Shown here: in pieces, positions 1-8,506 of the stretch
Position numbering within the stretch: position 1 is the stretch's first letter
Layout: each line of letters starts with the position of its first letter
Origin: GCA-2720865 sp047630275
GTDB taxonomy: Bacteria > Bdellovibrionota > Bacteriovoracia > Bacteriovoracales > Bacteriovoracaceae
DNA length: 64,000 nucleotides
Direction: 5' to 3'
NCBI GenBank assembly: GCA_047630275.1
Contig: JBLHVN010000001.1
Span: 930,001 to 994,000, forward strand
Translations under genes and position numbers: made by a program
Notes under the pieces: generated by a model
What the model saw: only the letters and a program-made list of their open reading frames with translations
Database searches by the model: none
What the model was told of the DNA's origin: nothing

Positions 1-1
1 G

Positions 2-574
2 AGAATAGGGCGCTTTCTTAATAAAGGTGAGTATGAAAATAGAGAGCTCTTAAGCTTTGCTTCAGAATTCTTAGGAGGAGGCTTTACTTCTAAACTCATG
101 AGAGAGTTAAGAGTTAAGCGAGGGCTGACTTATACAGTAAGTGCCTTTGCAGCTGGTCAGCGAGGCTACGGAAGAGCAGGGATTTCAACCTTTACAAAGA
201 ATGAGACCGTCGATGAGCTTCTTGAAGTGACAAAGGCCACCATCGATCAGATTGTTGCTGGAACCTATCCTCCCCATGAATTGGCCCGAAGCCGTGGAAG
301 CCTTTCTGGTTCATACCCCTTTCGCTTTGAAGTGACTGGAGCTTATCTAAGCCAGCTTCTTTTTCTTGATCACTTAGAGGCGTCTTATGATGAGCTCTAT
401 GAGTTTCAAAAAAGAGTTGCTGCCATCGATGCAAAGACGGTTAATCAGTCGGTTCAAGATATCTTTGGATGGGATAAGCAATCAATAGTTATTGTGGGTT
501 CTCCCGCATTGGCAAAAGGTCTTAGGGCCAAGTTTGGAAAGATTCGAGTCGTCTCTTATAAGAATTTTCTATAA
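2..574 (+). CDS. M16 (insulinase-like) peptidase, C-terminal part, 5' end outside window
   Basis: The frame is open from the window's left edge, so the ATG at 98 is an internal Met and this is the last 190 residues of a longer protein. It shows the C-terminal homology domain of M16 zinc peptidases: the conserved segment LGGGFTSKLMRELRVKRGLTY, broken at Gly-Gly-Gly-Phe and Arg-x-x-Arg-Gly-Leu-x-Tyr, helps position the substrate in this family. The zinc-binding HxxEH motif belongs to the N-terminal half and is not visible, so it cannot be said whether this protein is the catalytic or the inactive partner of an M16 pair. Such proteins in Gram-negatives are often periplasmic. Family assignment is firm; catalytic status is unknown. 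Confidence 0.85.
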   Translation, partial: RIGRFLNKGEYENRELLSFASEFLGGGFTSKLMRELRVKRGLTYTVSAFAAGQRGYGRAGISTFTKNETVDELLEVTKATIDQIVAGTYPPHELARSRGSLSGSYPFRFEVTGAYLSQLLFLDHLEASYDELYEFQKRVAAIDAKTVNQSVQDIFGWDKQSIVIVGSPALAKGLRAKFGKIRVVSYKNFL

Positions 575-591
575 TAAATATGGGCCCGTGC

Positions 592-948
592 TTACTTTAG
601 AGTATGGGCCTTAAAGTTGGCGTTCGCCCCTGGCTGGATCACAAGGTTCTCTGCCGTGACTTCACCTTCTACAGATGAACCCGGATAGAGGATGACCTTT
701 CCTGAGCTGCTAATATTGCCTTCAACATGGCCAAAGATCTTGAGGTTATGAACATGTAGGTTTCCTTTAACTGAGCCAGAGAGCTCAATAGTCAGGTCTG
801 AATCATCGTCTAAGAAAAGGTTTCCCTCAATAGAGCAAGCAATAAAGGTTTGACCCTTTAAATGAAAGGTACCATTTAGCTTAGAGCCTTTACCGAAGAA
901 GCTAAAGTTTTGCTGATTGATAGTTAAAGGTCTTGAATCTGTTTGCAT
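592..948 (-). CDS. Bactofilin (polymer-forming cytoskeletal protein)
   Basis: This 118-residue protein has the bactofilin (DUF583) beta-helix pattern: alternating short hydrophobic strands with regularly spaced glycines, such as IEGNLFL, VKGNLHV, VEGNISS and VEGEVTA, flanked by short polar termini. Bactofilins polymerise without nucleotide into membrane-associated filaments that place cell-wall enzymes. I chose the ATG at 948, just after the stop of the upstream gene (stop at 950-952); a TTG at 960 would overlap that gene by 11 bases and is less likely. It is the third gene of a minus-strand operon after an L,D-transpeptidase and a membrane coiled-coil protein, which fits a role in local wall remodelling. 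Confidence 0.88.
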   Translation of the reverse strand: MQTDSRPLTINQQNFSFFGKGSKLNGTFHLKGQTFIACSIEGNLFLDDDSDLTIELSGSVKGNLHVHNLKIFGHVEGNISSSGKVILYPGSSVEGEVTAENLVIQPGANANFKAHTLK

Positions 949-949
949 A

Positions 950-1675
950 CTATAGCTCAATCTTTCTAGAGATAATCTGTTTCAACATGAGATCCCCAGT
1001 TCTTGAAAAAACCAGGATCTTAAAAAGGGCAGAAGTAGCTTTTGGAGGAATCCTAAACTTTGCATCCACTGGACGAAACCTACTGGTGGCAAAGTACTCA
1101 CCTTTATTAAAGTCCATCTGCATTTCGTTTTCATCGAAAACATCATCTGGATAAAAGTCGTATGTATTAGCGGCTTTCATCATAACAAAGATATGACCTG
1201 CTATCTTTTCCTGGCCTTTACTATTATTTGATAAGTTAAACTTCAAGGTATAATAGCCATTTTCTTGCCTTGAGCTAACAGACTCAACTGCTAAGTCAGG
1301 AGACTTTGTGAGGTCAACCTGCCCTGGAGGAACCTTAAACAGAGACATAGTCTTTAGTCCTGTATCACTGGCCCCTGTTACGAGTTTTTTCTCTAAGATT
1401 GCATTTGTTTTTTGAACTTCTTCTACTTTTTCCTGTAAGGCCAAGCTCTTATTTTTCAACTCAAGAATGATGGCCGGCTCTTTTCTTTTGGCCATTTCTC
1501 TAATTTGCTTAAAATAGACCAATAAGCTTGCGCTTATTAAGATTGAAATAATTGTGATGGTTGGGAGTCCGTATAAAAAGAGGCGAAAAGATCCTTTTTC
1601 AACTTCGTAGAATCTAGGAACATTTCTATTTTTATAAAGGATAAAGGAGAGCTTATCTTTTTTAATTTCTTCCAT
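950..1675 (-). CDS. Single-pass membrane protein with short coiled coil, unknown
   Basis: The 241-residue product is not recognised. It has a basic cytoplasmic N-terminus of about 30 residues, one clear membrane helix around residues 33-54, a charged coiled-coil stretch around 58-98, and a C-terminal globular domain rich in beta strands (about 115-241). The topology resembles membrane-bound M23 peptidases that often accompany bactofilins, but no HxxxD or HxH zinc motif is visible, so a peptidase call is not supported. Its ATG shares one base with the stop codon of the upstream L,D-transpeptidase (TAATG), and it is followed at once by the bactofilin. I infer a linker or regulator between wall enzyme and cytoskeleton. 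Confidence 0.7.
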   Translation of the reverse strand: MEEIKKDKLSFILYKNRNVPRFYEVEKGSFRLFLYGLPTITIISILISASLLVYFKQIREMAKRKEPAIILELKNKSLALQEKVEEVQKTNAILEKKLVTGASDTGLKTMSLFKVPPGQVDLTKSPDLAVESVSSRQENGYYTLKFNLSNNSKGQEKIAGHIFVMMKAANTYDFYPDDVFDENEMQMDFNKGEYFATSRFRPVDAKFRIPPKATSALFKILVFSRTGDLMLKQIISRKIEL

Positions 1676-2715
1676 TAATTATTGCTACTTTGTTTCCAAG
1701 ATTCACCCAGAATTTGGCTTGGGTTTCTGGTTTTAAAGAATCTCATCTCTGGTCTAAAAGCAACATTTTCTGAACGGTCCGTAGGGCCAACTCCATTTTT
1801 CGTCCAGTTTTCACTTACGATCTTCCACTTATAATATTGATCTTTCTTTAGATAAAGGATCTTCCTACCAAGGTCTTTTATAGTCGCAGACTCGTACTCT
1901 TGCTTAAAGACAGCAATGGCATAATCTCCAGCCTGCATAACACTAAGATTCTTAATATTAACAACAGGCTTTCCTGGGTTGGAAAAGACGGCTTTTTTAT
2001 AAGCTGCGAACTGATAATAGCCGCCGCGGTTCTTATCTTTGAATTCTTTTTTATGATAAAAAGAAAGATAAGAAGTTAAGTCTTCATTTTGCCATGAGTT
2101 CACCCAACCTTCTACGGCAGAAGTGATCTTTGCTCTGTTCTTAGTCCATGTCTTTTGGCTTAGGTACTTAAGGTCATGGGTGACAATCATAGGGGTTCTA
2201 TTTAATTCGATATACTCAGAAAGCTCTATAAGCATCGAGTTGTGAGTAACAAGGCAGCCCCTTGAGTCTAGGCCTTTATCAATCCTCGTTTCATCATTTG
2301 TTGAGTGAAGCCAAATTCCGCCACCAGTCTTACCTTCTGCAATATCAATTGGGTTTGGATAATCCATAACAAATGCCCCAACTCCGTAGATCTCACCTTG
2401 TTTTCCATGGCGTTCAATAAGTTGTTGGTGGTTGATAAATTCAGTGAAAAAGAAGATGCCTTCAGGAGTTCTATGATCGCCCTGAAACACCTTATCCCCA
2501 GCTTTCTTACCCGTGGCCATTTGATAGGTTTTAACAAGAACTGGTTTAGAATCTTCGTTTTTAAATAAATAGAGGGTATGGGTGTTCTTTTCAGCAACAA
2601 GAACATGATGGGAAAAAGCATTGTCCATATGTAAAAGGGGCGCTGGGTAGAAGCTCTCGGCCTTCAGAGAAGTGCTGAGGGTAAGAAGTAGGGTAAATAG
2701 TGTAAATCTAATCAT
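1675..2715 (-). CDS. L,D-transpeptidase (YkuD family), exported
   Basis: The YkuD catalytic signature is present: GGGIWLHST followed 17 residues after the His by SRGCLVTHN. This gives His137 and the nucleophile Cys154 when counted from the ATG at 2715. That start begins a good signal peptide (residues 1-20, ending near LKAES) and has GGCGG 10-14 bases upstream; the longer frame to 2757 adds 14 residues and no ribosome site. A C-terminal region (about 190-330) resembles an NTF2/SnoaL-like domain as found in the Cds6-type L,D-transpeptidases. The enzyme makes or edits 3-3 cross-links, or anchors proteins, in peptidoglycan. It is first in the operon with the membrane coiled-coil protein and bactofilin. 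Confidence 0.9.
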   Translation of the reverse strand: MIRFTLFTLLLTLSTSLKAESFYPAPLLHMDNAFSHHVLVAEKNTHTLYLFKNEDSKPVLVKTYQMATGKKAGDKVFQGDHRTPEGIFFFTEFINHQQLIERHGKQGEIYGVGAFVMDYPNPIDIAEGKTGGGIWLHSTNDETRIDKGLDSRGCLVTHNSMLIELSEYIELNRTPMIVTHDLKYLSQKTWTKNRAKITSAVEGWVNSWQNEDLTSYLSFYHKKEFKDKNRGGYYQFAAYKKAVFSNPGKPVVNIKNLSVMQAGDYAIAVFKQEYESATIKDLGRKILYLKKDQYYKWKIVSENWTKNGVGPTDRSENVAFRPEMRFFKTRNPSQILGESWKQSSNN

Positions 2716-2843
2716 AAGAATAACCGCCAAATAAAGTCCGTTTTTAGGCTCGCCCATACATTGTGCATGGACTATTTTAGTCTACATTTAGGCCTGAATT
2801 CAATATTAAACCTTTGATATTTTTAAACCTTTTTTCCCCTGCG

Positions 2844-2871
2844 TTGAACTTTTGGCCACCTCTGATAAGAT
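2844..2871 (+). promoter_or_regulatory. Candidate sigma70-type promoter of the receiver/acidic-repeat gene
   Basis: TTGAAC (2844-2849) and TAAGAT (2866-2871) are separated by 16 bases and lie 22 bases before the ATG at 2894. Each matches the housekeeping consensus only in part, so this is a suggestion. A ribosome site AAGGGC follows at 2881-2886. Confidence 0.35.
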
Positions 2872-2893
2872 ATATAACGTAAGGGCTTGAAAT

Positions 2894-5665
2894 ATGAAGA
2901 TTCTATTCTTTAGTCAGGATGATGCTGTCGTCGATCTAATCGAGGGTGTGGGTCATGAGAACATGATTGTAACTGATGATAATCAGTTCGTGCTTGACCA
3001 ATCTGAGTCAGCGCGTTGTCTTATCTTCCTTGATTTCGATGAAAATAAAAAAGCGGCTGAAAAACTAAATAAAGAACTTATGGACGGAGACGACGTTCGT
3101 ATCGTCATGACCGAAAAGATAAAACTTAAAGATTTAAAGAAACATCAAAAAGGGGCAACGGCCGCTGATGGCTATGTCAGAAAACCAATTAGCCTGAAGA
3201 TCATAAATGAAATCCTAAATGACTTTGAACTCTCAGATTATATTCAGGCTTCTGAAGCTTTTGAAGAAGGTGACCAGCTCGGGGAAGTTCCTCTCTCTTC
3301 AATTGAAGGGGCTGATTCGGAGTTTGATGAAGACAGTGAAGTTGATTTTAATGCCGGGGTCATGAAAGTTGATGATAGGGTAAAGAAACAACTTGATGCT
3401 CATTCGGTTTCTAGTGAGAGTGGTCCAAACTTTGCGACTCCTTTGAATGTGGATATCCAAAATAAATTCGATATGGTCTTTGACAGGCCTTTTCTTCCAG
3501 AGAAAACAAAGTCTAAAGTAAATATTCCTGCTCCAATGGAGCAACAAGCCGGAGCTCCTGCTTCAATTGCCCCTGCTCCTGATGGGGACTTTGATTTAGA
3601 CATGGGCGCTGAAGAAGATAACGAAGAAGAGATTGATATCAACTTAGGGGAAGAAGAGTCCCTTGATGTTGGCCTTAGTATGGATGAAGAAGAATCTGAA
3701 GAACCAGAAGATCTTGATATAAATTTAAGCGAAGAAACTGAGAGTGAAGAGTTGGACCTTGGGGCAGAAGAACCCTTAGAGGCAGCCCCTTCTCAGGAGG
3801 AAGCTATGGAAGATGATAATGACCTCGACTTTGATGTTGAAGAAGAAGAGGAGGAGTTAGAAGAGGGAGCTCTCGAATTTGGTGGAGCAACTGAATCTCT
3901 AGAGGATGAACCTGAAGACGAAAAAGTGGAAGGATTAGACTTTGCCACAGCTGAAGAGTCAGATGAGGCCCTCTCCATAGGTGAAGATAGTGAAACAAAT
4001 GAAGAAGAGACTGAAGAAGCCGGTGGCTTTGATTTAGGAAGTGATGATAGTGATGATGCCCTTGATTTAGGAAGTGATGATAGTGATGATGCCCTTGATT
4101 TAGGAAGTGATGATAGTGCTGGAGCCCTTGATCTAGGAGGAGAAGATGATTCTCTTGATTTAGGAAGTGATGATGCTCTTGATCTAGGTGGAGAGGATGA
4201 CTCTCTTGATCTAGGGGCTGAAGATGAGGCTCTTGACCTTGGGGACGAAGATGAAGCTCTTGATTTAGGAAGTGATGATAGCTCTTCATCTCTTGACCTT
4301 GGAAGTGACGATGATGCTTTAGACCTAGGAAGTGAAGAAAATTTAGATTTAGGCGAAGAAGATAATGAAGAAGAGGCTTTAGACCTAGGTGAAAGTGAGG
4401 AAGATGCTCTTGACCTAGGGGAGCCAGACTCTTTAGATGCAGATGATTCTTTTGATGAAGTGAGCACTACGATAGAGGGGATTATCGCCGTTGACGAAGA
4501 TAGCGACGACGATGGTGAACTCAATATTTTATCTGATGCAGATGGCTTAGACTCTGAAGATGAAAGCCTCAGTTTTAGTGATGATGAAGCGGGTGTTGAT
4601 GAAGAAGACTTTGGTGAAGGAACACTAACTGGCACTGACTCAGAAGTATTAGATTTTTCAGATGATGACGAGGAAGTCGGTGAGGGAACCAATCCCACTA
4701 TCGTTATGGGCTCTGAAGACAATAGTTTAAAAGAATTTAAAGCAGGTCTACCAAATGATCAATCCTTAGATGATGAAGATGATGAATTGGATTTATCTGG
4801 GATTGAAGAAGATACAGGTGAAGACTTACTCGCTGATGATGAAGATGAAGAAGAAACACTTGATCTTACTAGTGAGGAAAATGAGATTGATGAGGACCTT
4901 ACTGTAACTGAAGTCTTAGAAACCAGTGAACCAGAAGCACCTGCCCCAGCACCTGTAAAAGAAGAAGCAGTTCAAAAGGTGGCTCCACCTGCGCCAACAG
5001 CAGTAGATGAACAGATCATCATTACTCCCGAGGAGCAGAGAGTTGCTGAGGCCTTTAATCAAACGGAACAGGCAAGGCTTCAAGGAACCATCAGACAGCT
5101 TCGAGAAGAACGTGAAGAGCTTTTAAAAGAAATTCATGAACTGAAGACTGAATCTAAGCTAGGGGACCAAGATAAGTTAGGACTTAGGGCCGAGCTTGAT
5201 GAAGCTAGGATTGAGATTCAAATCTTAAAGAAAAGAAATCATGATGAAATAGATGAACTTAAGTACCGAGTTCGCCTAAGTGAAGAAAAGAAACATATCT
5301 ATGAAGAAAGGGCTAAGAGTATTCAAAAAGAATTTGACCGCCTAAACCAAAAAGTACGTATCGATATCAATCAGGTCAAGCAGCGAGAGAAGGAACTTGA
5401 GAGCCAATTAGAGCTTATAAGCATGGATTCCCAAAGTCAGGTGAAAAGCCGGGACATGAAGATACTAGATCTTAAAAGAAAGATTGATTCTTTAGAGTTT
5501 AATATGGAGAATGCCAGCATTCGTGAAGTAAAGTCACGAGAAGATAAAGAAAAAGTCGAAGAGCGGCTTGAGAAGATAATGAGAACTCTAAGGGGTTCTT
5601 TAAAGTCACTTGAATCAGATAATGATTTAGATGATGGAATCTTAGATAAAATTGACAAGCTTTAA
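2894..5665 (+). CDS. Receiver-like domain + acidic LDLG-repeat region + C-terminal coiled coil protein
   Basis: The 923-residue protein has three parts. Residues 1-112 look like a response-regulator receiver with key residues in place: acid pair Asp9-Asp10, candidate phospho-Asp47 in FLDFD, Thr73 in IVMTEK and Lys97-Pro98 in YVRKPIS. Residues about 135-700 are extremely acidic, with around a dozen LDLG repeats separated by Asp, Ser and Glu between 380 and 520. Residues about 715-910 form a charged coiled coil. No DNA-binding or enzymatic domain is seen. Receiver plus acidic linker plus coiled coil resembles polarity proteins of Myxococcus (FrzS, AglZ, RomR); that link is an analogy in architecture, not a homology claim. 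A diguanylate cyclase gene follows 14 bases downstream. Confidence 0.85.
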   Translation: MKILFFSQDDAVVDLIEGVGHENMIVTDDNQFVLDQSESARCLIFLDFDENKKAAEKLNKELMDGDDVRIVMTEKIKLKDLKKHQKGATAADGYVRKPISLKIINEILNDFELSDYIQASEAFEEGDQLGEVPLSSIEGADSEFDEDSEVDFNAGVMKVDDRVKKQLDAHSVSSESGPNFATPLNVDIQNKFDMVFDRPFLPEKTKSKVNIPAPMEQQAGAPASIAPAPDGDFDLDMGAEEDNEEEIDINLGEEESLDVGLSMDEEESEEPEDLDINLSEETESEELDLGAEEPLEAAPSQEEAMEDDNDLDFDVEEEEEELEEGALEFGGATESLEDEPEDEKVEGLDFATAEESDEALSIGEDSETNEEETEEAGGFDLGSDDSDDALDLGSDDSDDALDLGSDDSAGALDLGGEDDSLDLGSDDALDLGGEDDSLDLGAEDEALDLGDEDEALDLGSDDSSSSLDLGSDDDALDLGSEENLDLGEEDNEEEALDLGESEEDALDLGEPDSLDADDSFDEVSTTIEGIIAVDEDSDDDGELNILSDADGLDSEDESLSFSDDEAGVDEEDFGEGTLTGTDSEVLDFSDDDEEVGEGTNPTIVMGSEDNSLKEFKAGLPNDQSLDDEDDELDLSGIEEDTGEDLLADDEDEEETLDLTSEENEIDEDLTVTEVLETSEPEAPAPAPVKEEAVQKVAPPAPTAVDEQIIITPEEQRVAEAFNQTEQARLQGTIRQLREEREELLKEIHELKTESKLGDQDKLGLRAELDEARIEIQILKKRNHDEIDELKYRVRLSEEKKHIYEERAKSIQKEFDRLNQKVRIDINQVKQREKELESQLELISMDSQSQVKSRDMKILDLKRKIDSLEFNMENASIREVKSREDKEKVEERLEKIMRTLRGSLKSLESDNDLDDGILDKIDKL
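4031..4129 (+). repeat. In-frame 33-base tandem repeat (three units)
   Basis: Two identical 33-base units (4031-4063 and 4064-4096), beginning gatttaggaagtgatgatag, are followed by a third (4097-4129) that differs near its end. Degenerate 24- to 36-base units continue to about 4430. All encode LDLG plus Asp/Ser/Glu, so unit loss or gain would stay in frame. Confidence 0.9.
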
Positions 5666-5679
5666 AGGGAAATAAGTAA

Positions 5680-6699
5680 GTGGAAATTCCAAAACCGTTA
5701 GCAGAATTGATGGAATTTATGTGCTCCTTCTCAAAACTTGAAGGAGGAAAGGAGCTCTATGGAGAGCTCGACCAGTTCTTTCAAAAAAGGATGAGCACCT
5801 CTCCTATGATTGTCTTTGCTAAACCTAGAGATGGGTCTAAGCTTCATTCAAAAGAAATGGCCAAATCATGCCGTACGCTTTGGAACCGTAACTTAGTAGG
5901 GTCAGAACATTTCTCAGCAGACTTAGTTGAACTCAATTTATTAAAAGCCTGTGAAGGCGAACCAATCTTTAAAAACTGGAAAGAGTATTATACGGGTGAA
6001 GACTATTACTATTCGATTTATTGTGGGCATTCTGATCAACAAGTCTTTTTTGGACTAGTCCACCATACGGAACAATTAGATAAAGACATCCTCGACTATA
6101 TGGTTCGTTATCTTTCAAACCTAGATTCAATTGTTAATTCTTTTACAGAACTTAAAAAAATGGAAGACCTAGCTCATCTTGATGATGTGACGGGTTTATA
6201 TAATCAAAGAAAGCTCTATAAAGATTTAGACTTCTCTATCAAGAAGCATAAAGACTACAAAGAAGAGTTCTCGGTTTTATTTATTGATGTTGATCACTTT
6301 AAGGCCGTCAATGATGGTCATGGACATCTTGTTGGAACCCATCTTCTCTTTGAACTAGCTGAACTTCTAAAGAAAGTTTTAAGAGAAACAGATATGATCT
6401 ACCGTTATGGCGGGGATGAGTTTGTGATGATCATTCCAGATTCAAATCCAGAGATAGCAAAGATTGTTGGAAACCGAATCTTGAATGCAGTAAAAAATAA
6501 TGAATTCTCAGATGCAACATCTGAACAAAGCAAGCCAAAAGGAAGTTTTAAGCTTTCAGTTTCAATCGGAGTCGCAGGTTTCCCTAGTGATGCCAGAACA
6601 AGAGATGAGATCCTTGAGATCGCGGATAAGATGATGTACGAAGCTAAGGAAGCAGGGAGAGGACAAGTTTGCCACGCCGGCGAACTTAGTACTACCTAA
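5680..6699 (+). CDS. Diguanylate cyclase (GGDEF) with I-site
   Basis: The C-terminal half (about 165-335) is a complete GGDEF domain: DDVTGLYNQR at the start, metal-binding FIDVDHFK, GGDEF at 244-248, and an RxxD inhibitory site (RETD, 235-238) exactly five residues before it. It should make c-di-GMP and be feedback-inhibited by it. The N-terminal 160 residues carry no domain I can name and no membrane helix, so the enzyme is probably cytoplasmic with an unknown sensor part. The start is GTG, preceded by AAAGGGA at 5664-5670. It lies 14 bases after the receiver/coiled-coil gene and 2 bases before the phosphoesterase gene, so the three probably form one operon. Confidence 0.95.
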   Translation: MEIPKPLAELMEFMCSFSKLEGGKELYGELDQFFQKRMSTSPMIVFAKPRDGSKLHSKEMAKSCRTLWNRNLVGSEHFSADLVELNLLKACEGEPIFKNWKEYYTGEDYYYSIYCGHSDQQVFFGLVHHTEQLDKDILDYMVRYLSNLDSIVNSFTELKKMEDLAHLDDVTGLYNQRKLYKDLDFSIKKHKDYKEEFSVLFIDVDHFKAVNDGHGHLVGTHLLFELAELLKKVLRETDMIYRYGGDEFVMIIPDSNPEIAKIVGNRILNAVKNNEFSDATSEQSKPKGSFKLSVSIGVAGFPSDARTRDEILEIADKMMYEAKEAGRGQVCHAGELSTT

Positions 6700-6701
6700 A
6701 G

Positions 6702-7781
6702 ATGTTAATCCTCGTCGTCAGTGACCTCCATTTAGGTAAAGGTAAGTTCCTTAAAAATGGACAACTCAATATTCTAGAAGACTTCTTTGAAGATGATCGT
6801 TTTCAAGAGTTCACGGATTATTATAGTTCTGGAAAGCATTATTGGACCCATTGTCACCTGGTCTTAAACGGAGACATCCTTAATCTTATTCAAATAGATG
6901 TAGACGGAGTCTTCTCTAGCATTATTGATGGAGAGTTAACTGTAAAGGCCATCAAGCAAATTGAAAAAGGACATCCGACATTCTTTGATTCATTAAAGAA
7001 ATTCTTGGCCACTCCTAATAAGAAATTAACTTATGTTATTGGAAATCATGATTCAGGAATTGCCTTTGAAGAGGCTCAGTTATATTTAAAAGAATTAGTG
7101 GGGGAAGGAATTGAATTTAGCTTTGAATTAAATGTTGACGGTGTTCATATTGAACATGGTCACCGCTTTGAAGTCATCAATACCGTTAATCCCCATAAGT
7201 ATTTTTTAGACGGCCCTAACGGAAAGAAGATCTTGAACTTACCTTGGGGGAGTTTGTTTTGTATTAATGTTCTTCCTCAATTAAAAAAAGAAAGACCCAT
7301 GATCGATAAGGTAAGGCCCATGTCGAGTTATATAAAGTGGTCAATCCTTAACGATTTTTCTTATTTTATTAGGATGTTCTACACTGTCATTAAGTACTTT
7401 GTGAGAACCAACTTTGATACATACACAAAACAAAATAGAAACTTTCAGACAACCTTAAAAGTTCTTAAGCAAATCACTATTTATCCCCGCTATGAAAAAA
7501 AAGCAAAGAGCATTCTTAAAAGAAACCCTGACTTGCACACAGTAGTTATGGGCCATACTCATGTTCAAGAGTGGAGGCGTTTTCCTGAAGGAAAGTATTA
7601 CTTCAATACAGGAACTTGGAATATGATCCCTTCTATAGATGCTGCTCTTCATGAATCTGTGGCGAACCTCACTTATTGTGCCATTGATGTGCATTCAAAA
7701 ACTAAGTCTATTAGAAGTGGTTCTTTGAATATCTGGCAAGGCAACTGGCGACCCTTTAGAGAAGAGGTCTCAACTAGTTAA
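6702..7781 (+). CDS. Calcineurin-like metallophosphoesterase
   Basis: All motifs of the dinuclear-metal phosphoesterase fold are seen in order: SDLHLG (residues 7-12), NGD (about 54-56), GNHD (about 107-110), a His in IEHGHRF (about 141-147) and GHTH (about 284-287). With 359 residues it is longer than LpxH (about 240), and a basic stretch of about 75 residues lies between the fourth and last motifs. UDP-2,3-diacylglucosamine hydrolase-like proteins belong to the same superfamily, but the substrate cannot be told from sequence. There is no signal peptide or membrane helix. It starts two bases after the stop of the GGDEF gene. Confidence 0.88.
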   Translation: MLILVVSDLHLGKGKFLKNGQLNILEDFFEDDRFQEFTDYYSSGKHYWTHCHLVLNGDILNLIQIDVDGVFSSIIDGELTVKAIKQIEKGHPTFFDSLKKFLATPNKKLTYVIGNHDSGIAFEEAQLYLKELVGEGIEFSFELNVDGVHIEHGHRFEVINTVNPHKYFLDGPNGKKILNLPWGSLFCINVLPQLKKERPMIDKVRPMSSYIKWSILNDFSYFIRMFYTVIKYFVRTNFDTYTKQNRNFQTTLKVLKQITIYPRYEKKAKSILKRNPDLHTVVMGHTHVQEWRRFPEGKYYFNTGTWNMIPSIDAALHESVANLTYCAIDVHSKTKSIRSGSLNIWQGNWRPFREEVSTS

Positions 7782-7855
7782 GTCACCGATATTAAAGGAT
7801 TATCATCTTTACACAAGCTATGGCCAAAACCCCGGTATGAACGTAGTTTCCCCAG

Positions 7856-8506
7856 ATGCAAAATACTGTTATTTATCTTTTCTTAGGATTGATCCTGGCC
7901 TCTTGTGGTCCAAAGAAGGCTCCTTCGAATGACCCTCGCTTTGATAGCTTAAAGGTTCAGTTTCAAGCTGAGGCAGCTAAGAGAGGAGTTGTGGTAACTG
8001 ACGGAGAGCTTAGTATTCCCATCTCTTTTGGCAATGCCGGGCTTGAGAATGATGGGGTCTGCACTGTTCCTGGTATGGGGAGGAATGCTTTTTCCGCCGC
8101 CGCAAATACTTTATTTAACGGTGATAATTATGAACGGAAGTTTATAAAGATCCACCCTTCTATCTTAGAAAAAGACCTCTTTTATATAGAGGCCGTGGTC
8201 TTTCACGAATTAGCCCATTGTTTATTCGGAAGAGATCATACAGATTCAAAAAGCTTGATGAATGAATCTCAAGAAAATAATACAGATTATCCCCTGAAGA
8301 GAACCCTCTACCTAGATGAACTTTTTGGAATTGAAACTAACTTCCTTGAATTTGGCCGGTTAAATTTTTGCCCAAATATAGATGAAGAAATAGAACCTCT
8401 TGAGGAAGCTCGTTATGAGGCTTTTGGTAGAGAGTTAAGCCATAGCCTCTTTAAGCCAAATGAAACAAGAGATATCTTTTGCGTTCAAGTTGAATTAAAG
8501 AGATGA
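7856..8506 (+). CDS. Lipoprotein with zincin-type metalloprotease motif
   Basis: A short signal peptide ends in the lipobox LASC (Cys17), so the 216-residue product should be a lipoprotein. Residues 117-128 read HELAHCLFGRDH, a zinc-binding HExxH with a third His seven positions after it, and SLMNES a few residues later could be the Met-turn. This matches metzincins except for one extra residue before the Gly. Cys69 and later Cys residues may form disulfides. The ATG lacks a clear ribosome site, but the signal peptide fixes the start. The 3' end overlaps the convergent transporter gene by 12 bases. Protease activity is an inference from the motif; the substrate is unknown. Confidence 0.75.
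   Translation: MQNTVIYLFLGLILASCGPKKAPSNDPRFDSLKVQFQAEAAKRGVVVTDGELSIPISFGNAGLENDGVCTVPGMGRNAFSAAANTLFNGDNYERKFIKIHPSILEKDLFYIEAVVFHELAHCLFGRDHTDSKSLMNESQENNTDYPLKRTLYLDELFGIETNFLEFGRLNFCPNIDEEIEPLEEARYEAFGRELSHSLFKPNETRDIFCVQVELKR

Noticed and set aside
4031..4430. Tandem repeats that could be read as a CRISPR-like array.
   Set aside because: Units touch each other without spacers and are in frame within a gene.
3793..4722. A 309-codon minus-strand frame, very rich in Ser and Arg, opposite the acidic gene, and a second one at 3804-4289.
   Set aside because: They are mirror images of the Asp/Glu/Leu repeat codons on the plus strand; they lack a start context and have pure low-complexity composition.
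7808..7841. TTTACA and TATGAA as a promoter for the zincin lipoprotein.
   Set aside because: The 22-base spacing is too long for a sigma70-type promoter.
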